Source: Planctomycetaceae bacterium (GTDB lineage Bacteria > Planctomycetota > Planctomycetia > Pirellulales > Pirellulaceae). From it: 64,000 nt of DNA. The notes beneath the pieces are model-generated. The model had not been told where the DNA came from. It worked only from the letters and a program-made list of their open reading frames with translations, and ran no database searches. Both the position numbers and the translations under genes were made by a program. Every line of letters begins with the position of its first letter. The first letter of the stretch is position 1. Location of the stretch: NCBI GenBank assembly GCA_002724245.1, contig PBOG01000062.1, forward strand, positions 1 to 64,000. Reading direction: 5' to 3'. Of the stretch, positions 9,269-18,521 are shown piece after piece.

Positions 9269-10897
9269 TTAATCGGTTGGATTGCTGTTTAGTTTTTCAA
9301 TCAGATAGGCCACGGTTGTCTTGTGGGTCACATCAGGGGCACCTGGGTAAACCAATTCGCAGTCGACTCCAAGGCTCTGGCAGTGTTCCTGTAACTTGAC
9401 GCCAAAATTCGCTGTGTGCGTGGGATCTTCTTGTGGTTGGCCAATCGCCGGTGCTGCATTGTAAGTGAGATGTACCGGGGGATCGTCCGCGGTAACTAAT
9501 GCGTAGGGGGAATATTTGGCGATCCAGGGGGCAATGGAATCGCGTTGGGAAAGAAAGACGTCGAATTGCGAGAGGTTTCGAGCCTTGTCTGGTTTGAATC
9601 CAAAAGCATGCCCACCATAGCGACTGTTCGGGGTCCAGGATTTCATTTGTACGGGATCGAGTGTGGTTTGCGCTCCACGTACGGCTGCGCACCACAGTCG
9701 TGTTGACTGACGTGCAACCGGATCCGCGTGATCAAGATCAGCCATGTCGGGGTGGAAGGCGAGCCAGAGACTCGTGCACGCCCCCGCCGATCCCCCCGCT
9801 GCCCCAATACGCTGCGGGTCGATGTTCCACTCGGAGGCCTTGCTACGCACGAATTGCAGGGCGCGCGCGGCGTCGCCAAGCGGTCCTTTCACTGGCGGAA
9901 CCACACCATCCGCAGAGGATTCCGGAAGAAACCGATACTCAACGGAAACGACAGAGAGCCCGGCTGCGAGAAGTGGTGGGAGCATGCGCGTTAGTCCGCT
10001 CATACGACCATTGCCAAGCCACGATCCGCCGTGGACGAAGAAGACCACGGGAGTGGGGCCGTCGACATCGGCCCTCCAGAAATGTAGCAACTGTTTCGGG
10101 TGGGTGCCGTAGGCGACATCGTAATGAGTGGGGTTGGGAAGTAGAGGTCGGGCCCGGACGAACCGGCGGGCTTCCTGGGTGCCAATCTTGCGCACGTAAA
10201 TGTGACGCCAACGAATCTCACCTCCATGTGTTTGCAGCATCAGCGGACCGGTCTTGGGTAACGGCTGGTTACGGTTCCAGTAGTTTTCCATGACTGCCCC
10301 TTCCACGGTGGCCCGGTTGTTGAGCCAGACCCAGGTGCGGGCACCGATTTGGCGGATGCGAACCTGGTTCCATTTCCCGAACGGCTTGTCAGCCCGCATG
10401 AAGGGGTCGCGACCTAGTGTGCCAGGAGTGTTGTTAAACAAACCTCCTGACCCCAAGTGGGGCCGTCGTGTTGGATTGTCTGGATTGAAGACCTGGTTCC
10501 AGTCCCAGATCTGGACTTGCGGTGTGCCTCGTAAGTAAATGCCGCTGTCGGCTTGGGGGACTGTCTTGTATTGCAGTTGCAATTCAATGTCGCCAAAATC
10601 GACGTCGGTAGTCGCATACGGTCCGTGTCCGTCGTTGACGAGCTCGCCATTCTCTACCGACCAGTGCGTAGCGAATTCAGCGCGCTGCTGGGCGAGATTG
10701 GCCTTGCGTTTGTCACCGGTCAGATTTGCGGCCCGATGGGGATTCAATCCATGCCATCCAGTGAGATCTTTACCGTTGAAAATCGCTTGAAAATCTTGCG
10801 GCGGCTGAGGCTCGGCTGCCTGGCCAGCCAGGATGGTTGCAAACGTGGTCAGTGCGGTTAGCAGCGCGACAGGCAGCGTCTTGGGTTGCATTGTCAT
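9269..10897 (-). CDS. Fusion of DUF1080 (3-keto-disaccharide hydrolase-like) and alpha/beta-hydrolase esterase
   Basis: The protein starts with a signal peptide; ATGs at 10897 and 10891 are more likely starts than the GTG at 10906. Residue numbers below count from 10906. A DUF1080 concanavalin-like domain spans roughly 39-245 ('FQAIFNGKDLTGWHG' opening, 'HLGSGGLFNN' in the middle). DUF1080 members include lyase/hydrolase enzymes acting on 3-keto-glycosides. A second domain from about 260 is an alpha/beta-hydrolase of the BD-FAE/lipase type, with the oxyanion motif HGGS (292-295) and nucleophile Ser373 in GGSAG. The pairing on one chain suggests removal of an acyl group and attack on the sugar of the same substrate; that is inference. 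It is divergent from the EEP gene. Confidence 0.88.
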   Translation of the reverse strand: MTMQPKTLPVALLTALTTFATILAGQAAEPQPPQDFQAIFNGKDLTGWHGLNPHRAANLTGDKRKANLAQQRAEFATHWSVENGELVNDGHGPYATTDVDFGDIELQLQYKTVPQADSGIYLRGTPQVQIWDWNQVFNPDNPTRRPHLGSGGLFNNTPGTLGRDPFMRADKPFGKWNQVRIRQIGARTWVWLNNRATVEGAVMENYWNRNQPLPKTGPLMLQTHGGEIRWRHIYVRKIGTQEARRFVRARPLLPNPTHYDVAYGTHPKQLLHFWRADVDGPTPVVFFVHGGSWLGNGRMSGLTRMLPPLLAAGLSVVSVEYRFLPESSADGVVPPVKGPLGDAARALQFVRSKASEWNIDPQRIGAAGGSAGACTSLWLAFHPDMADLDHADPVARQSTRLWCAAVRGAQTTLDPVQMKSWTPNSRYGGHAFGFKPDKARNLSQFDVFLSQRDSIAPWIAKYSPYALVTADDPPVHLTYNAAPAIGQPQEDPTHTANFGVKLQEHCQSLGVDCELVYPGAPDVTHKTTVAYLIEKLNSNPTD

Positions 10898-11080
10898 CTG
10901 GCACACAAGGGAACAAGGTAAGCGAGAATTCCGAACATCATTCGGCCAAAATGGTTGTCTACCATCAATGCAGGCCTTTGGCCACTATTGGTTGTGGTCT
11001 TTTCGTTATCATGGCGTTGTGTTGTGGCACTTGGGTGCCTGTCCCCCGAATTTGAGACCCGCGCGAATTTGTGAGCCGTA

Positions 11081-11872
11081 ATGGTACGACGATTAAACGC
11101 TTTGCTCTTTGTTATTGCGTTCGGGACATCAGCCGTCGTTGCAGCTGAGCCGTTTCGAGTCCGCATTCTTTCTTACAACATCCATCACGGTGAAGGTATG
11201 GATGGCAAATTGGATTTGGCACGGATTGCCAAGGTCATCCGGTCTGTTTCCCCTGACATCGTGGCGCTGCAGGAAGTCGATGACCAGGTGCGGCGCAGCA
11301 GGCGTGTCAAGCAACCGATGGAATTGGCCCGCTTGACGAACATGCAAGTTGTGTTCGAGAAGAATATTGATTACCAGGGCGGGCGGTATGGCAACGCCGT
11401 GCTTTCCAGGTTTCCGTTCGTCCAGCACAAGAACGTACATTTGCCTTCGTTTGACAAGGGAGAGCAGCGGGGTGTGCTGATCTGCAGGTTAAGGTTGCCG
11501 TCCCGCCAGCAGCCACTCCTGTTTTTGGCGACCCACTTAGACCATCGCCGCCGGGACCGTGAACGCCTGGCATCTGCCGAACGCATTAACGCGTTGAGCG
11601 ACGCATACGAAAAACTGCCGGCGTTACTCGTGGGAGATCTCAACGCAACACGTGACAGCGATGTACTCGCCCGGTTCCAGCAGAACTGGCAGATTGTCCA
11701 TCGTGAAGAGCTGCCGACAGTTCCCGTCGACAAGCCAACCCGCCAAATCGACTTTATTCTGGCCCGTCCTGCGGGTGCCTGGAAAACGGTGGAAGTACGG
11801 GTCCTGGCAGAAGCGATCGCGTCTGACCACCGACCCTTGTTCGCGGTGCTGGAATGGACAGATCCGCAGTAG
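11081..11872 (+). CDS. Endonuclease/exonuclease/phosphatase (EEP) family protein, exported
   Basis: The product has 263 residues with a signal peptide ending near residue 21 (VVAAEP). The EEP superfamily signature residues are visible in order: Asn in 'LSYNIHHGEG', Glu in 'VALQEVD', 'HLDHR', 'GDLNAT', and the terminal 'SDHRP' His/Asp pair. These residues bind a divalent metal and hydrolyse phosphodiester or phosphomonoester bonds. The export signal argues against a DNA-repair role; extracellular DNA, phospholipid or inositol phosphate are possible substrates, but the sequence does not settle this. It stands alone, divergent from the DUF1080 gene, with 174 bp shared between them for promoters. 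Confidence 0.88.
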   Translation: MVRRLNALLFVIAFGTSAVVAAEPFRVRILSYNIHHGEGMDGKLDLARIAKVIRSVSPDIVALQEVDDQVRRSRRVKQPMELARLTNMQVVFEKNIDYQGGRYGNAVLSRFPFVQHKNVHLPSFDKGEQRGVLICRLRLPSRQQPLLFLATHLDHRRRDRERLASAERINALSDAYEKLPALLVGDLNATRDSDVLARFQQNWQIVHREELPTVPVDKPTRQIDFILARPAGAWKTVEVRVLAEAIASDHRPLFAVLEWTDPQ

Positions 11873-11998
11873 GAGTCTTGCCGGCGCCCAGGATCGGTGG
11901 CATTGCCCGTGCGCACGGTATTCTCCAGAAGACGTGGCAAATCGTAGAGCAACCCCGGTCAAATCCCAATGATGGCAAAACGCACTGGAGACAAGGTG

Positions 11999-13135
11999 AT
12001 GACAAAATACATGAACACCCTGTGGTTCCTGATGGGGCTGGCAGCCACGCTGCCCGCGCAGAACCGCAAACAGGCGGAGCTGTTCGAAGTTCCCGAGATT
12101 GTTTCGTCCTGGGATGATTTGACCGCGGGTCTGAAGTCACCGGCAGATTGGGAGCAGCGGCGCCAGGTTCTAAAGCAGCGTTATCTGGATTTGCTCCGTG
12201 ACCAGCACAAGCCTACCCGGCCTCCACTGGATTTGCGGATTCATGAAGAGGTCCAGATAGACGGTCTCTATTTGCGCCGGCGGATCAGCTATGCCGTCGA
12301 GTCGGATGAGCGGGCCCAGGCGTACCTGGGAATTCCGCTGAAAAGAAACGGCCGCCTGCCAGGGATCGTCGCGTTGCACGGTACTTTTGCCCAAGGCAAA
12401 CAGCGAGTTGCAGGTTTGGTCGACAATCCGGACAAAGCCTATCTCGACCATCTCTGTCGACGAGGATACGTCGTGATCGCCCCGGAGCATTTTGTCTCTG
12501 GACACCGGATTCCCACGGCCGGCCCCTATGAAACCGGCGAGTTCTACAAGAAGCATCCCCAGTGGACTGCGGTTGGCAAGTTTACCTACGAACATTCCAT
12601 CGCGGTGGACGTGTTGCAAGGTCTTCCGCAGGTAGACGGCGAGCGAATCGGTGCTTTGGGCCACTCACTTGGCGGGCACGGCACGTTCTTTCTGGCCGCC
12701 TATGATGGTCGCATCAAAGCTTCTGCTTGTAATTGCGGTGCCTCGTTTTTCCGACACAATCCGCGTGTGACTGCCTGGGCCCGTGACCATTGGTATGTCT
12801 ATTTCAAGCCGATTCGCGCTGGTTTGCTCAAAGGAGAGCTGCCACCGATTGATTTTCATGAGATCATCGCCTTGATTGCGCCCCGCGCGTTTCTAGACCT
12901 TTCCGGCTTGAATGACGGGCATCGTCCGACGCAGCGGCAACGCCTGCTGATGCTGATGAAGATCATGGATGTCTATGAACTCACCAAAGCGCCCCAGAAC
13001 TTTGGATTTTACGTCCACGGGCGTGGGCATTCGGTCGCCCATGAGTCACGTCAGCTAATCTACGGCTGGATGGACACGCATTTGAAACCAGCGGCGGCCA
13101 CCAGGACGCGTCGGGTCGCGTCGAGATCTCCTTAG
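11999..13135 (+). CDS. Exported alpha/beta-hydrolase (acetyl-xylan-esterase/dienelactone-hydrolase-like)
   Basis: I chose ATG 11999 because a GGAG at 11987-11990 lies eight bases upstream and the resulting N-terminus (MTKYMNTLWFLMGLAATLPAQ) is a good signal peptide; an in-frame start at 11969 is weaker. The body has the nucleophile elbow GHSLGGHG, a likely acid in 'LNDGHRPT', and a terminal His in 'YVHGRGHSV'. This is the layout of large bacterial acyl esterases that act on plant-type or algal polysaccharide esters. Substrate is inferred only from family. It is followed by a convergent DUF1501/cytochrome pair. Confidence 0.82.
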   Translation: MTKYMNTLWFLMGLAATLPAQNRKQAELFEVPEIVSSWDDLTAGLKSPADWEQRRQVLKQRYLDLLRDQHKPTRPPLDLRIHEEVQIDGLYLRRRISYAVESDERAQAYLGIPLKRNGRLPGIVALHGTFAQGKQRVAGLVDNPDKAYLDHLCRRGYVVIAPEHFVSGHRIPTAGPYETGEFYKKHPQWTAVGKFTYEHSIAVDVLQGLPQVDGERIGALGHSLGGHGTFFLAAYDGRIKASACNCGASFFRHNPRVTAWARDHWYVYFKPIRAGLLKGELPPIDFHEIIALIAPRAFLDLSGLNDGHRPTQRQRLLMLMKIMDVYELTKAPQNFGFYVHGRGHSVAHESRQLIYGWMDTHLKPAAATRTRRVASRSP

Positions 13136-13172
13136 CCGTAGCTGCGAATGTAAGGGCGTAAACCAGGAAGTA

Positions 13173-14621
13173 TCAGGCGAACACCTGTTGCACCACGTTC
13201 CCCTCGACGTCAGTCAGCCGGAAGTCACGGCCGGCGTAACGGTAGGTGAGACGCTCATGCTCCAGGCCCAAGGCATGCAGCAAGGTGGCGTGCAGGTCGT
13301 GAATGTGGACTTTGTCTTCGGCGGCATAGTAGCCATAGTCGTCCGTTGCGCCGTAGCGAAAACCTCCTTTGACGCCGCCGCCGGCCAGCCACATCGTAAA
13401 GCCTTCCGGATTGTGATCGCGGCCGTCCCGGGTGCCTTCGGCTGTGGGGGTGCGGCCGAATTCGCTGCCCCACCAGATCAGCGTGTCTTCCAGCAACCCA
13501 CGCTGTTTCAAGTCGGCCAGCAGGCCGGCGATCGGCAGGTCTACCTCGCGGGCGTTCTTCTCGTGATCGCGTTTCAGATTGGAGTGCTGATCCCACTGGA
13601 CCTTGTCGTCGTTGTGGGTGACTTGAATGAACCGTACCCCTGCCTCGGCGAAACGTCGCGCCAACAAACACATGCGACCGAAGTTGGCGGTCACCGGAGC
13701 ATCCATACCGTACAGCCTTTTTGTGGTTGCCGACTCGTTCGAGAGATCTTCAATTTGCGGAATGGAGGACTGCATGCGAAATGCTAATTCGAACGAACTG
13801 ATGCGTGCTTCGAGTGACGCGTCAAATCCAGTAGTCGCCAGGTGCCGGCGATTCATGGTACGCAGGCGGTCGAGCTGGAGTTGTTGAATCTGACGGGGAA
13901 GTTTCGTGTTCTGGATGTATTTGACGCGTGCCTGCTTGGACGGCACGCTGGCGTCGCCCAGCGCGGTGCCATTGTGAATCGCAGGTAGGAAGGAGGAGCT
14001 CCAGTTGTTAATTCCACCAAACGCCAGTGTCGGACAAATGGTGACAAATGCGGGAAGATTGGCGTTTTCCGTACCAAGGCCGTAGCTGATCCATGAGCCA
14101 ATACTGGGACGGACGAAATTGTCACTGCCGGTATGCACTTTCATCATGGCACCGCCATGTGCCGGGTTGGTTCCATACACCGAGTGCAGCATACAAAGAT
14201 CATCGACACGTTTGGCAAGGTGGGGGAAGAGCTGGCTGACCCACAGGCCACTCTCGCCGTACTGCTGGAACTTCCAGGGGGACTTGAGCAAGTTCTTGGT
14301 CGCATTGAACTGGACGCGTGGCTTGGCGAAAGGGAGCGGCTTGCCGTCGTCCCGTGTCAGCAACGGTTTGGGGTCGAACGTATCTACCTGCGAAGGGCCT
14401 CCTGACATCAGCAGGAAGATAATGCGTTTGGCGCGGGCTGGCAGGTGCGGCGGTTTCGGCGCCAGCGGATTTGACTTGGGTTCTTGCGCGGCCATTTCGT
14501 CGGCCAGCAGAGAGGAGAGGGCGAGCGAACCAAATCCGACCGCCGTCTGTTTCAGCAGCCTGCGGCGCGGCAACGTGGCCGCGTCACGCAGTGATTCCGG
14601 TTTCAGTGGGGAGATGTTCAT
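13173..14621 (-). CDS. DUF1501 family protein with Tat signal (second copy)
   Basis: The 482-residue product opens with a canonical twin-arginine signal (PRRRLLKQTAVGFGSLALS). The conserved DUF1501 blocks follow: 'SGGPSQVDTFDPKP', 'WGSEFGRTPTAEG', 'GRDHNPEG', 'HIHDLHATLLHALG' and the closing 'GRDFRLTDVEG'. It closely resembles the DUF1501 protein at 42320 and less so the one at 3918. Its ATG overlaps the stop of the upstream cytochrome gene (ATGA), so translation is probably coupled. The substrate is unknown; membership of the alkaline-phosphatase superfamily fold suggests a metal-dependent hydrolase. Confidence 0.93.
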   Translation of the reverse strand: MNISPLKPESLRDAATLPRRRLLKQTAVGFGSLALSSLLADEMAAQEPKSNPLAPKPPHLPARAKRIIFLLMSGGPSQVDTFDPKPLLTRDDGKPLPFAKPRVQFNATKNLLKSPWKFQQYGESGLWVSQLFPHLAKRVDDLCMLHSVYGTNPAHGGAMMKVHTGSDNFVRPSIGSWISYGLGTENANLPAFVTICPTLAFGGINNWSSSFLPAIHNGTALGDASVPSKQARVKYIQNTKLPRQIQQLQLDRLRTMNRRHLATTGFDASLEARISSFELAFRMQSSIPQIEDLSNESATTKRLYGMDAPVTANFGRMCLLARRFAEAGVRFIQVTHNDDKVQWDQHSNLKRDHEKNAREVDLPIAGLLADLKQRGLLEDTLIWWGSEFGRTPTAEGTRDGRDHNPEGFTMWLAGGGVKGGFRYGATDDYGYYAAEDKVHIHDLHATLLHALGLEHERLTYRYAGRDFRLTDVEGNVVQQVFA

Positions 14622-17029
14622 TTGATGTAGATAAATTCGTTCGTAGCCAGGGTAACGTGGCAGAGTGTGGTCCAGGCTGCACGACGGCGGGATGCGGCGT
14701 CTGCGGAAGGATCTTGGGCTGCGGACGCCTGGGCCAGGAAGGCGAGGTCGGCGTGGCGTTCGTCCGCCGTCACAGGGCGGCCGAAGGCAAGCTGGTAGAG
14801 GGTCTCGAGGCGAATATTGTCATCCGGGGATTGGTTCAGCAACCGTGCGGCAAAGTGACTGGCAGCTTGCATCACGAAGTCGCTGTTAAGCATCAATAAG
14901 GCCTGGGAGGCGACCACACTGGTCGCACGTTGGCCCGTCGAGACGGCCGGGTCGGGAAAGTCGAGCAGCTGGAACAAGTCGTAGACATTGTTCCGTACGA
15001 CCGGCAGGTACAGTGACCGCCGCCGGGTGTCGTAGCTTGTTTTGTCAATTGACGTGTGGTCAAAAAAATAGGCCCGGTTCTTGAGTTTCAGCAGGGAACC
15101 ACCCTGGGTCCGGTCCAGCTGTCCGCTGGCGGCGAGTAGTGCGTCCCGTACGGCCTCGGCTTCCAGCCGTCGTACCGCGGCCCGCCCGTACCAGCGATTG
15201 ACAGGATCCAGCTGCAAGGTAGCTGCACGGGGTGTGCTCGATTGTTGGTAGGTGCTGGAGGACAAGATCATCCGGTGCAGTGATTTGACGGACCAGCCGT
15301 CTGAGATGAATCGCCGGGCCAGCCAGTCGAGCAGTACTGGGTGTGACGGCGCCTCACCCAACAAGCCAAAATTGTCCGGGGTGCGCCCCAGCCCCTGGCC
15401 GAAGTGCCAGCTCCAGACGCGATTCACGAAGACGCGCGCGGTCAGTGGGTGTTGTGGGTCAACCAGCCAGTCGGCCAGCTGACGGCGGCCACTTTCACGG
15501 TCGGTGAATTGAGGGAGTTGCGGGCCGCGCACGACGCGAGGCGTGCGTCGCGGTATGAGCTTGCCCAGTTTCAGTGGGTCGCCGCGGAGGTGGATCGCGA
15601 CGTCGGTGATCTTGTCCTCGGTAACACCCATTGCGGCCGGCAGGTCCGGGCCGTTCTTTTCCAGGGTTGCCAGGGCCTCACGCAGTTTCTTGAGCCTGGC
15701 TTTCGTTTCGGCCGGATAGAGCGCGGATACGTCGGCGGGCGGTTTCGTTTTCGCGGTTTGGGTGTGTTTCTGGCGTGCTGCACTGTCAGCCGCCTCGACC
15801 AGCTCGGCAATCACCTTTTTCTGCGCGGCAACTTTGCTGTCAAACGCTTTTTGCAGCGCGGTCGCCGCGGCAGACGGTAGCAGGTGTTCGTGCCATTCGG
15901 CGACTTTGATGTACTTTCGCATCGACAGTGTGCTTTTGAAGATCCCCGCCAGACCGTAGTAATCCGCCGTTTCGATGGGGTCGAATTTGTGGTCGTGGCA
16001 GCGGGCGCAACCCAAAGTGAGTCCCAGGAAAACGCGGCCCGTGGTATCGAGTTGTTCGTCGATGATATCCATGCGCATTTTGTCCAGGTCGGTTTCTGCG
16101 AGGACTTTGGGTCCAATCGAGAGAAAGCCTGTCGCGATCAGCTGAGCATGTTGCTGGATTTCATTGTCAAACGGTAGTAAATCTCCCGCGAGTTGCTCGC
16201 GGACGAAACGGTCGAAGGGCTTGTCTTGATTGAACGCGTCAACGACGTAATCGCGATACCGCCAGGCGTTTCCGTGACAGACATTCTCATCCAGCCCGTT
16301 GGAATCAGCGTACCTCGCGACATCGAGCCAGTGACGCCCCCAGCGTTCGCCGTACCGCGGTGATTCGAGCAGTCGATCGACCACGCGCGCCAAAGCGTCG
16401 GGAGCGGGATCTGCGAGGAACGACTGGATTTCATCGGGCGTGGGTGGCAAGCCAAGCAGATCAAAGGTAACGCGGCGGATCAGGGTGCGGCGGTCCGCCT
16501 GCGCCGCCGGGACGCAGGAAGCAGCTTGCAGGCGAGCCAGGATGAAGTGATCGGCTGGCGTTTGTGGCCAGGCTAACCTGTGGTCGAAATGCAGACCGGC
16601 GGGCGACAACGGCTGGAAGGACCAATGGTTCGGGTCCCGAGTCGGCTCGTCGCGGGTAGTTGTCGCCGGAAACGGTGCGCCCATGTTGATCCAGCTGGCC
16701 ACCGCGGCAATTTGACCGGCGGTCAGCTTCGCGTCTTTGGGCATTTTCAGATCGTCGTCGACCTGACGGATAGCACGGAGCAGCAGACTCGCATCAGGTT
16801 GACCTGGAACGACGGCCGGACCGGAGTCACCGCCACGTAGCAAGCTGGCGCGTGAATCGAGTCGCAGGCCGCCCCACTGTTTTTTCGCGCCATGGCATTT
16901 CAAACACCGATCGGCCAGCAAAGGCCGAATCCGGGTCTCAAAGAACTGGATTTGCTGACCGGTAGCGGCAACCGGTTCTGCTGGCTGCGAGGTCAGCAGG
17001 GCAGTACCCAGGAGTAACACGAGCATCAT
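14618..17029 (-). CDS. Planctomycete cytochrome c / DUF1549 / DUF1553 protein (second copy)
   Basis: The 803-residue product starts with a signal peptide. The heme CxxCH is C42, C45, H46, inside 'LLADRCLKCHGAKKQWGG'. DUF1549 follows ('DHFILARLQAA', 'RHWLDVARYADSNG', second CxxCH in 'GCARCHDHKFDPIE'), then a charged Lys/Ala-rich linker near residues 395-470 that may be helical, then DUF1553 ('TARVFVNRVWSWHFGQG' to the end). It precedes and overlaps the DUF1501 gene. It is divergent from the MFS transporter, with 165 bp between the starts. Confidence 0.93.
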   Translation of the reverse strand: MMLVLLLGTALLTSQPAEPVAATGQQIQFFETRIRPLLADRCLKCHGAKKQWGGLRLDSRASLLRGGDSGPAVVPGQPDASLLLRAIRQVDDDLKMPKDAKLTAGQIAAVASWINMGAPFPATTTRDEPTRDPNHWSFQPLSPAGLHFDHRLAWPQTPADHFILARLQAASCVPAAQADRRTLIRRVTFDLLGLPPTPDEIQSFLADPAPDALARVVDRLLESPRYGERWGRHWLDVARYADSNGLDENVCHGNAWRYRDYVVDAFNQDKPFDRFVREQLAGDLLPFDNEIQQHAQLIATGFLSIGPKVLAETDLDKMRMDIIDEQLDTTGRVFLGLTLGCARCHDHKFDPIETADYYGLAGIFKSTLSMRKYIKVAEWHEHLLPSAAATALQKAFDSKVAAQKKVIAELVEAADSAARQKHTQTAKTKPPADVSALYPAETKARLKKLREALATLEKNGPDLPAAMGVTEDKITDVAIHLRGDPLKLGKLIPRRTPRVVRGPQLPQFTDRESGRRQLADWLVDPQHPLTARVFVNRVWSWHFGQGLGRTPDNFGLLGEAPSHPVLLDWLARRFISDGWSVKSLHRMILSSSTYQQSSTPRAATLQLDPVNRWYGRAAVRRLEAEAVRDALLAASGQLDRTQGGSLLKLKNRAYFFDHTSIDKTSYDTRRRSLYLPVVRNNVYDLFQLLDFPDPAVSTGQRATSVVASQALLMLNSDFVMQAASHFAARLLNQSPDDNIRLETLYQLAFGRPVTADERHADLAFLAQASAAQDPSADAASRRRAAWTTLCHVTLATNEFIYIK

Positions 17030-17194
17030 GATTCTCGATGAACTGTGGCGGATTGAGTGGCGACCGGGGGGGGAGGACTGGTTCTCAGGCCGTTCCTGTT
17101 CATATCATTTTGCCCACGAACCGTTTAGATTGTAGCAGCTTGGGCACCTATCGCCCCAATTCATAGTAAACGTAACGATTTGAGGAGAAAGTTC

Positions 17195-18454
17195 GTGGAC
17201 ACGAACCGCTGGCGAAATATTCTGCTGCTGATGGTTTATGCCGGCATGGGGCATTTTAACCGGGTTGGTATTTCGGTGGCTGGTGACGAGTTGTTTATTC
17301 CTGAGAAAGGGATTTCAGAGGTTCAGATGGGCTGGGTCTACACCACGTTCTTGATTGTTTACACAATCGGAATGTTACCGGGAGGCTGGCTGATCGATCG
17401 ATTCGGCTCATCGCGGGTCTTGGGCTGGTTTGGGCTGGGCATGGGAACGTTTGTTGTGCTGACCGGGGCCCTGGGTTGGATTTCAACTACCGCGACAACG
17501 TTGCTAATCGGTTTACTGGTCATCCGTGGGCTGGCGGGTGTCTGTAACGCTCCGCTGCATCCGGGGGCAGCGCATGTGGTTTCTGTGGTGATCACGCCAC
17601 CACGACAGGCCACCGCCAACGGGATGATCACAGCCGGCGCACTGGTCGGTATCGCTTGCTGTTTCCCGGTGTTTGGGTGGCTGATCGACGTGTTGGGTTG
17701 GCAGCTCGCATTCGTTGCCGGTGGGGCGACGCTAGTGAGTTGTGGTCTGCTCTGGCGCGTGTTCGCGGAACCGACACTGCCGCAGCTGGCCGCTTCAGAT
17801 ACGGTCGGGCCAATGGGTGGGAATGAGGATGGCCGGTCGCTATCGAGATTGCTGGAGAGCGGGAATATTTGGCTCATTACGTTGAGCTACGCAGCCTACG
17901 GCTACTTTCAATACCTCTTTTTTTATTGGATGGGCTATTACTTCAAAGATGTGTTGCAGGTGCCCGATGTGAACGCACGCTGGGCTTCGTTCTGGATCAT
18001 GCTGTCAATGGGCGGGGGCATGGTCTTAGGAGGCCGTTGCACGGACCTGCTATGCGGCTGGTTGGGTACGGCATGGGGCCGCCGTCTGATGGTGATTGGC
18101 GGTATGGGACTGGGCGCTGTATTCGGATTGATTGGTGTGAATGTGGAGAGCTTTGCCAGCGTTTCGATCTTTCTGGCGCTTTCGATGGCCGCGGCCGGCA
18201 TGTGTGAAGGGGTGTTCTGGACAACCGCCACCGATATTGGGGGCAGGTCAGGTGGCTTTGCGGGTGCTTTTATGAACACCGGTGGGAATATTGGGGGTCT
18301 GATTTCTCCGGTGCTGACTCCGATCATGGCGGCCGCGATCGGGTGGCCGGGTGCGATTGCTACAGCTTGCGTGATCAGCGGTGTTGGCGGTTTGACCTGG
18401 CTGTTGATCACACCGCCTGCAGCGATCGTAGAGATTCCCGCCGAGGTGGCCTGA
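17195..18454 (+). CDS. MFS transporter, anion/cation symporter type
   Basis: A strong Shine-Dalgarno GAGGAG at about 17182-17187 sits seven bases before a GTG at 17195, so I place the start there and not at the TTG at 17180, which would overlap that site. The 419-residue product has about 12 hydrophobic helices with a central cytoplasmic loop near residues 195-220. The TM2-TM3 loop carries the MFS motif A-like 'GWLIDRFGSSRVLG'. The overall pattern recalls the ACS branch (hexuronate, glucarate and other sugar-acid uptake). Substrate is not proven; nearby sugar-acid-type enzymes make an organic acid plausible. Confidence 0.85.
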   Translation: MDTNRWRNILLLMVYAGMGHFNRVGISVAGDELFIPEKGISEVQMGWVYTTFLIVYTIGMLPGGWLIDRFGSSRVLGWFGLGMGTFVVLTGALGWISTTATTLLIGLLVIRGLAGVCNAPLHPGAAHVVSVVITPPRQATANGMITAGALVGIACCFPVFGWLIDVLGWQLAFVAGGATLVSCGLLWRVFAEPTLPQLAASDTVGPMGGNEDGRSLSRLLESGNIWLITLSYAAYGYFQYLFFYWMGYYFKDVLQVPDVNARWASFWIMLSMGGGMVLGGRCTDLLCGWLGTAWGRRLMVIGGMGLGAVFGLIGVNVESFASVSIFLALSMAAAGMCEGVFWTTATDIGGRSGGFAGAFMNTGGNIGGLISPVLTPIMAAAIGWPGAIATACVISGVGGLTWLLITPPAAIVEIPAEVA

Positions 18455-18521
18455 TCGCGCGGATGGGAAGGCAGACGACACTGCGAACGCCGTGTCTTGT
18501 ACGGCGCGAACAACCAAGTTG

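Noticed and set aside
17180-17194. TTG start for the MFS gene
   Set aside because: It would overlap the strong GAGGAG ribosome site that serves the GTG at 17195.
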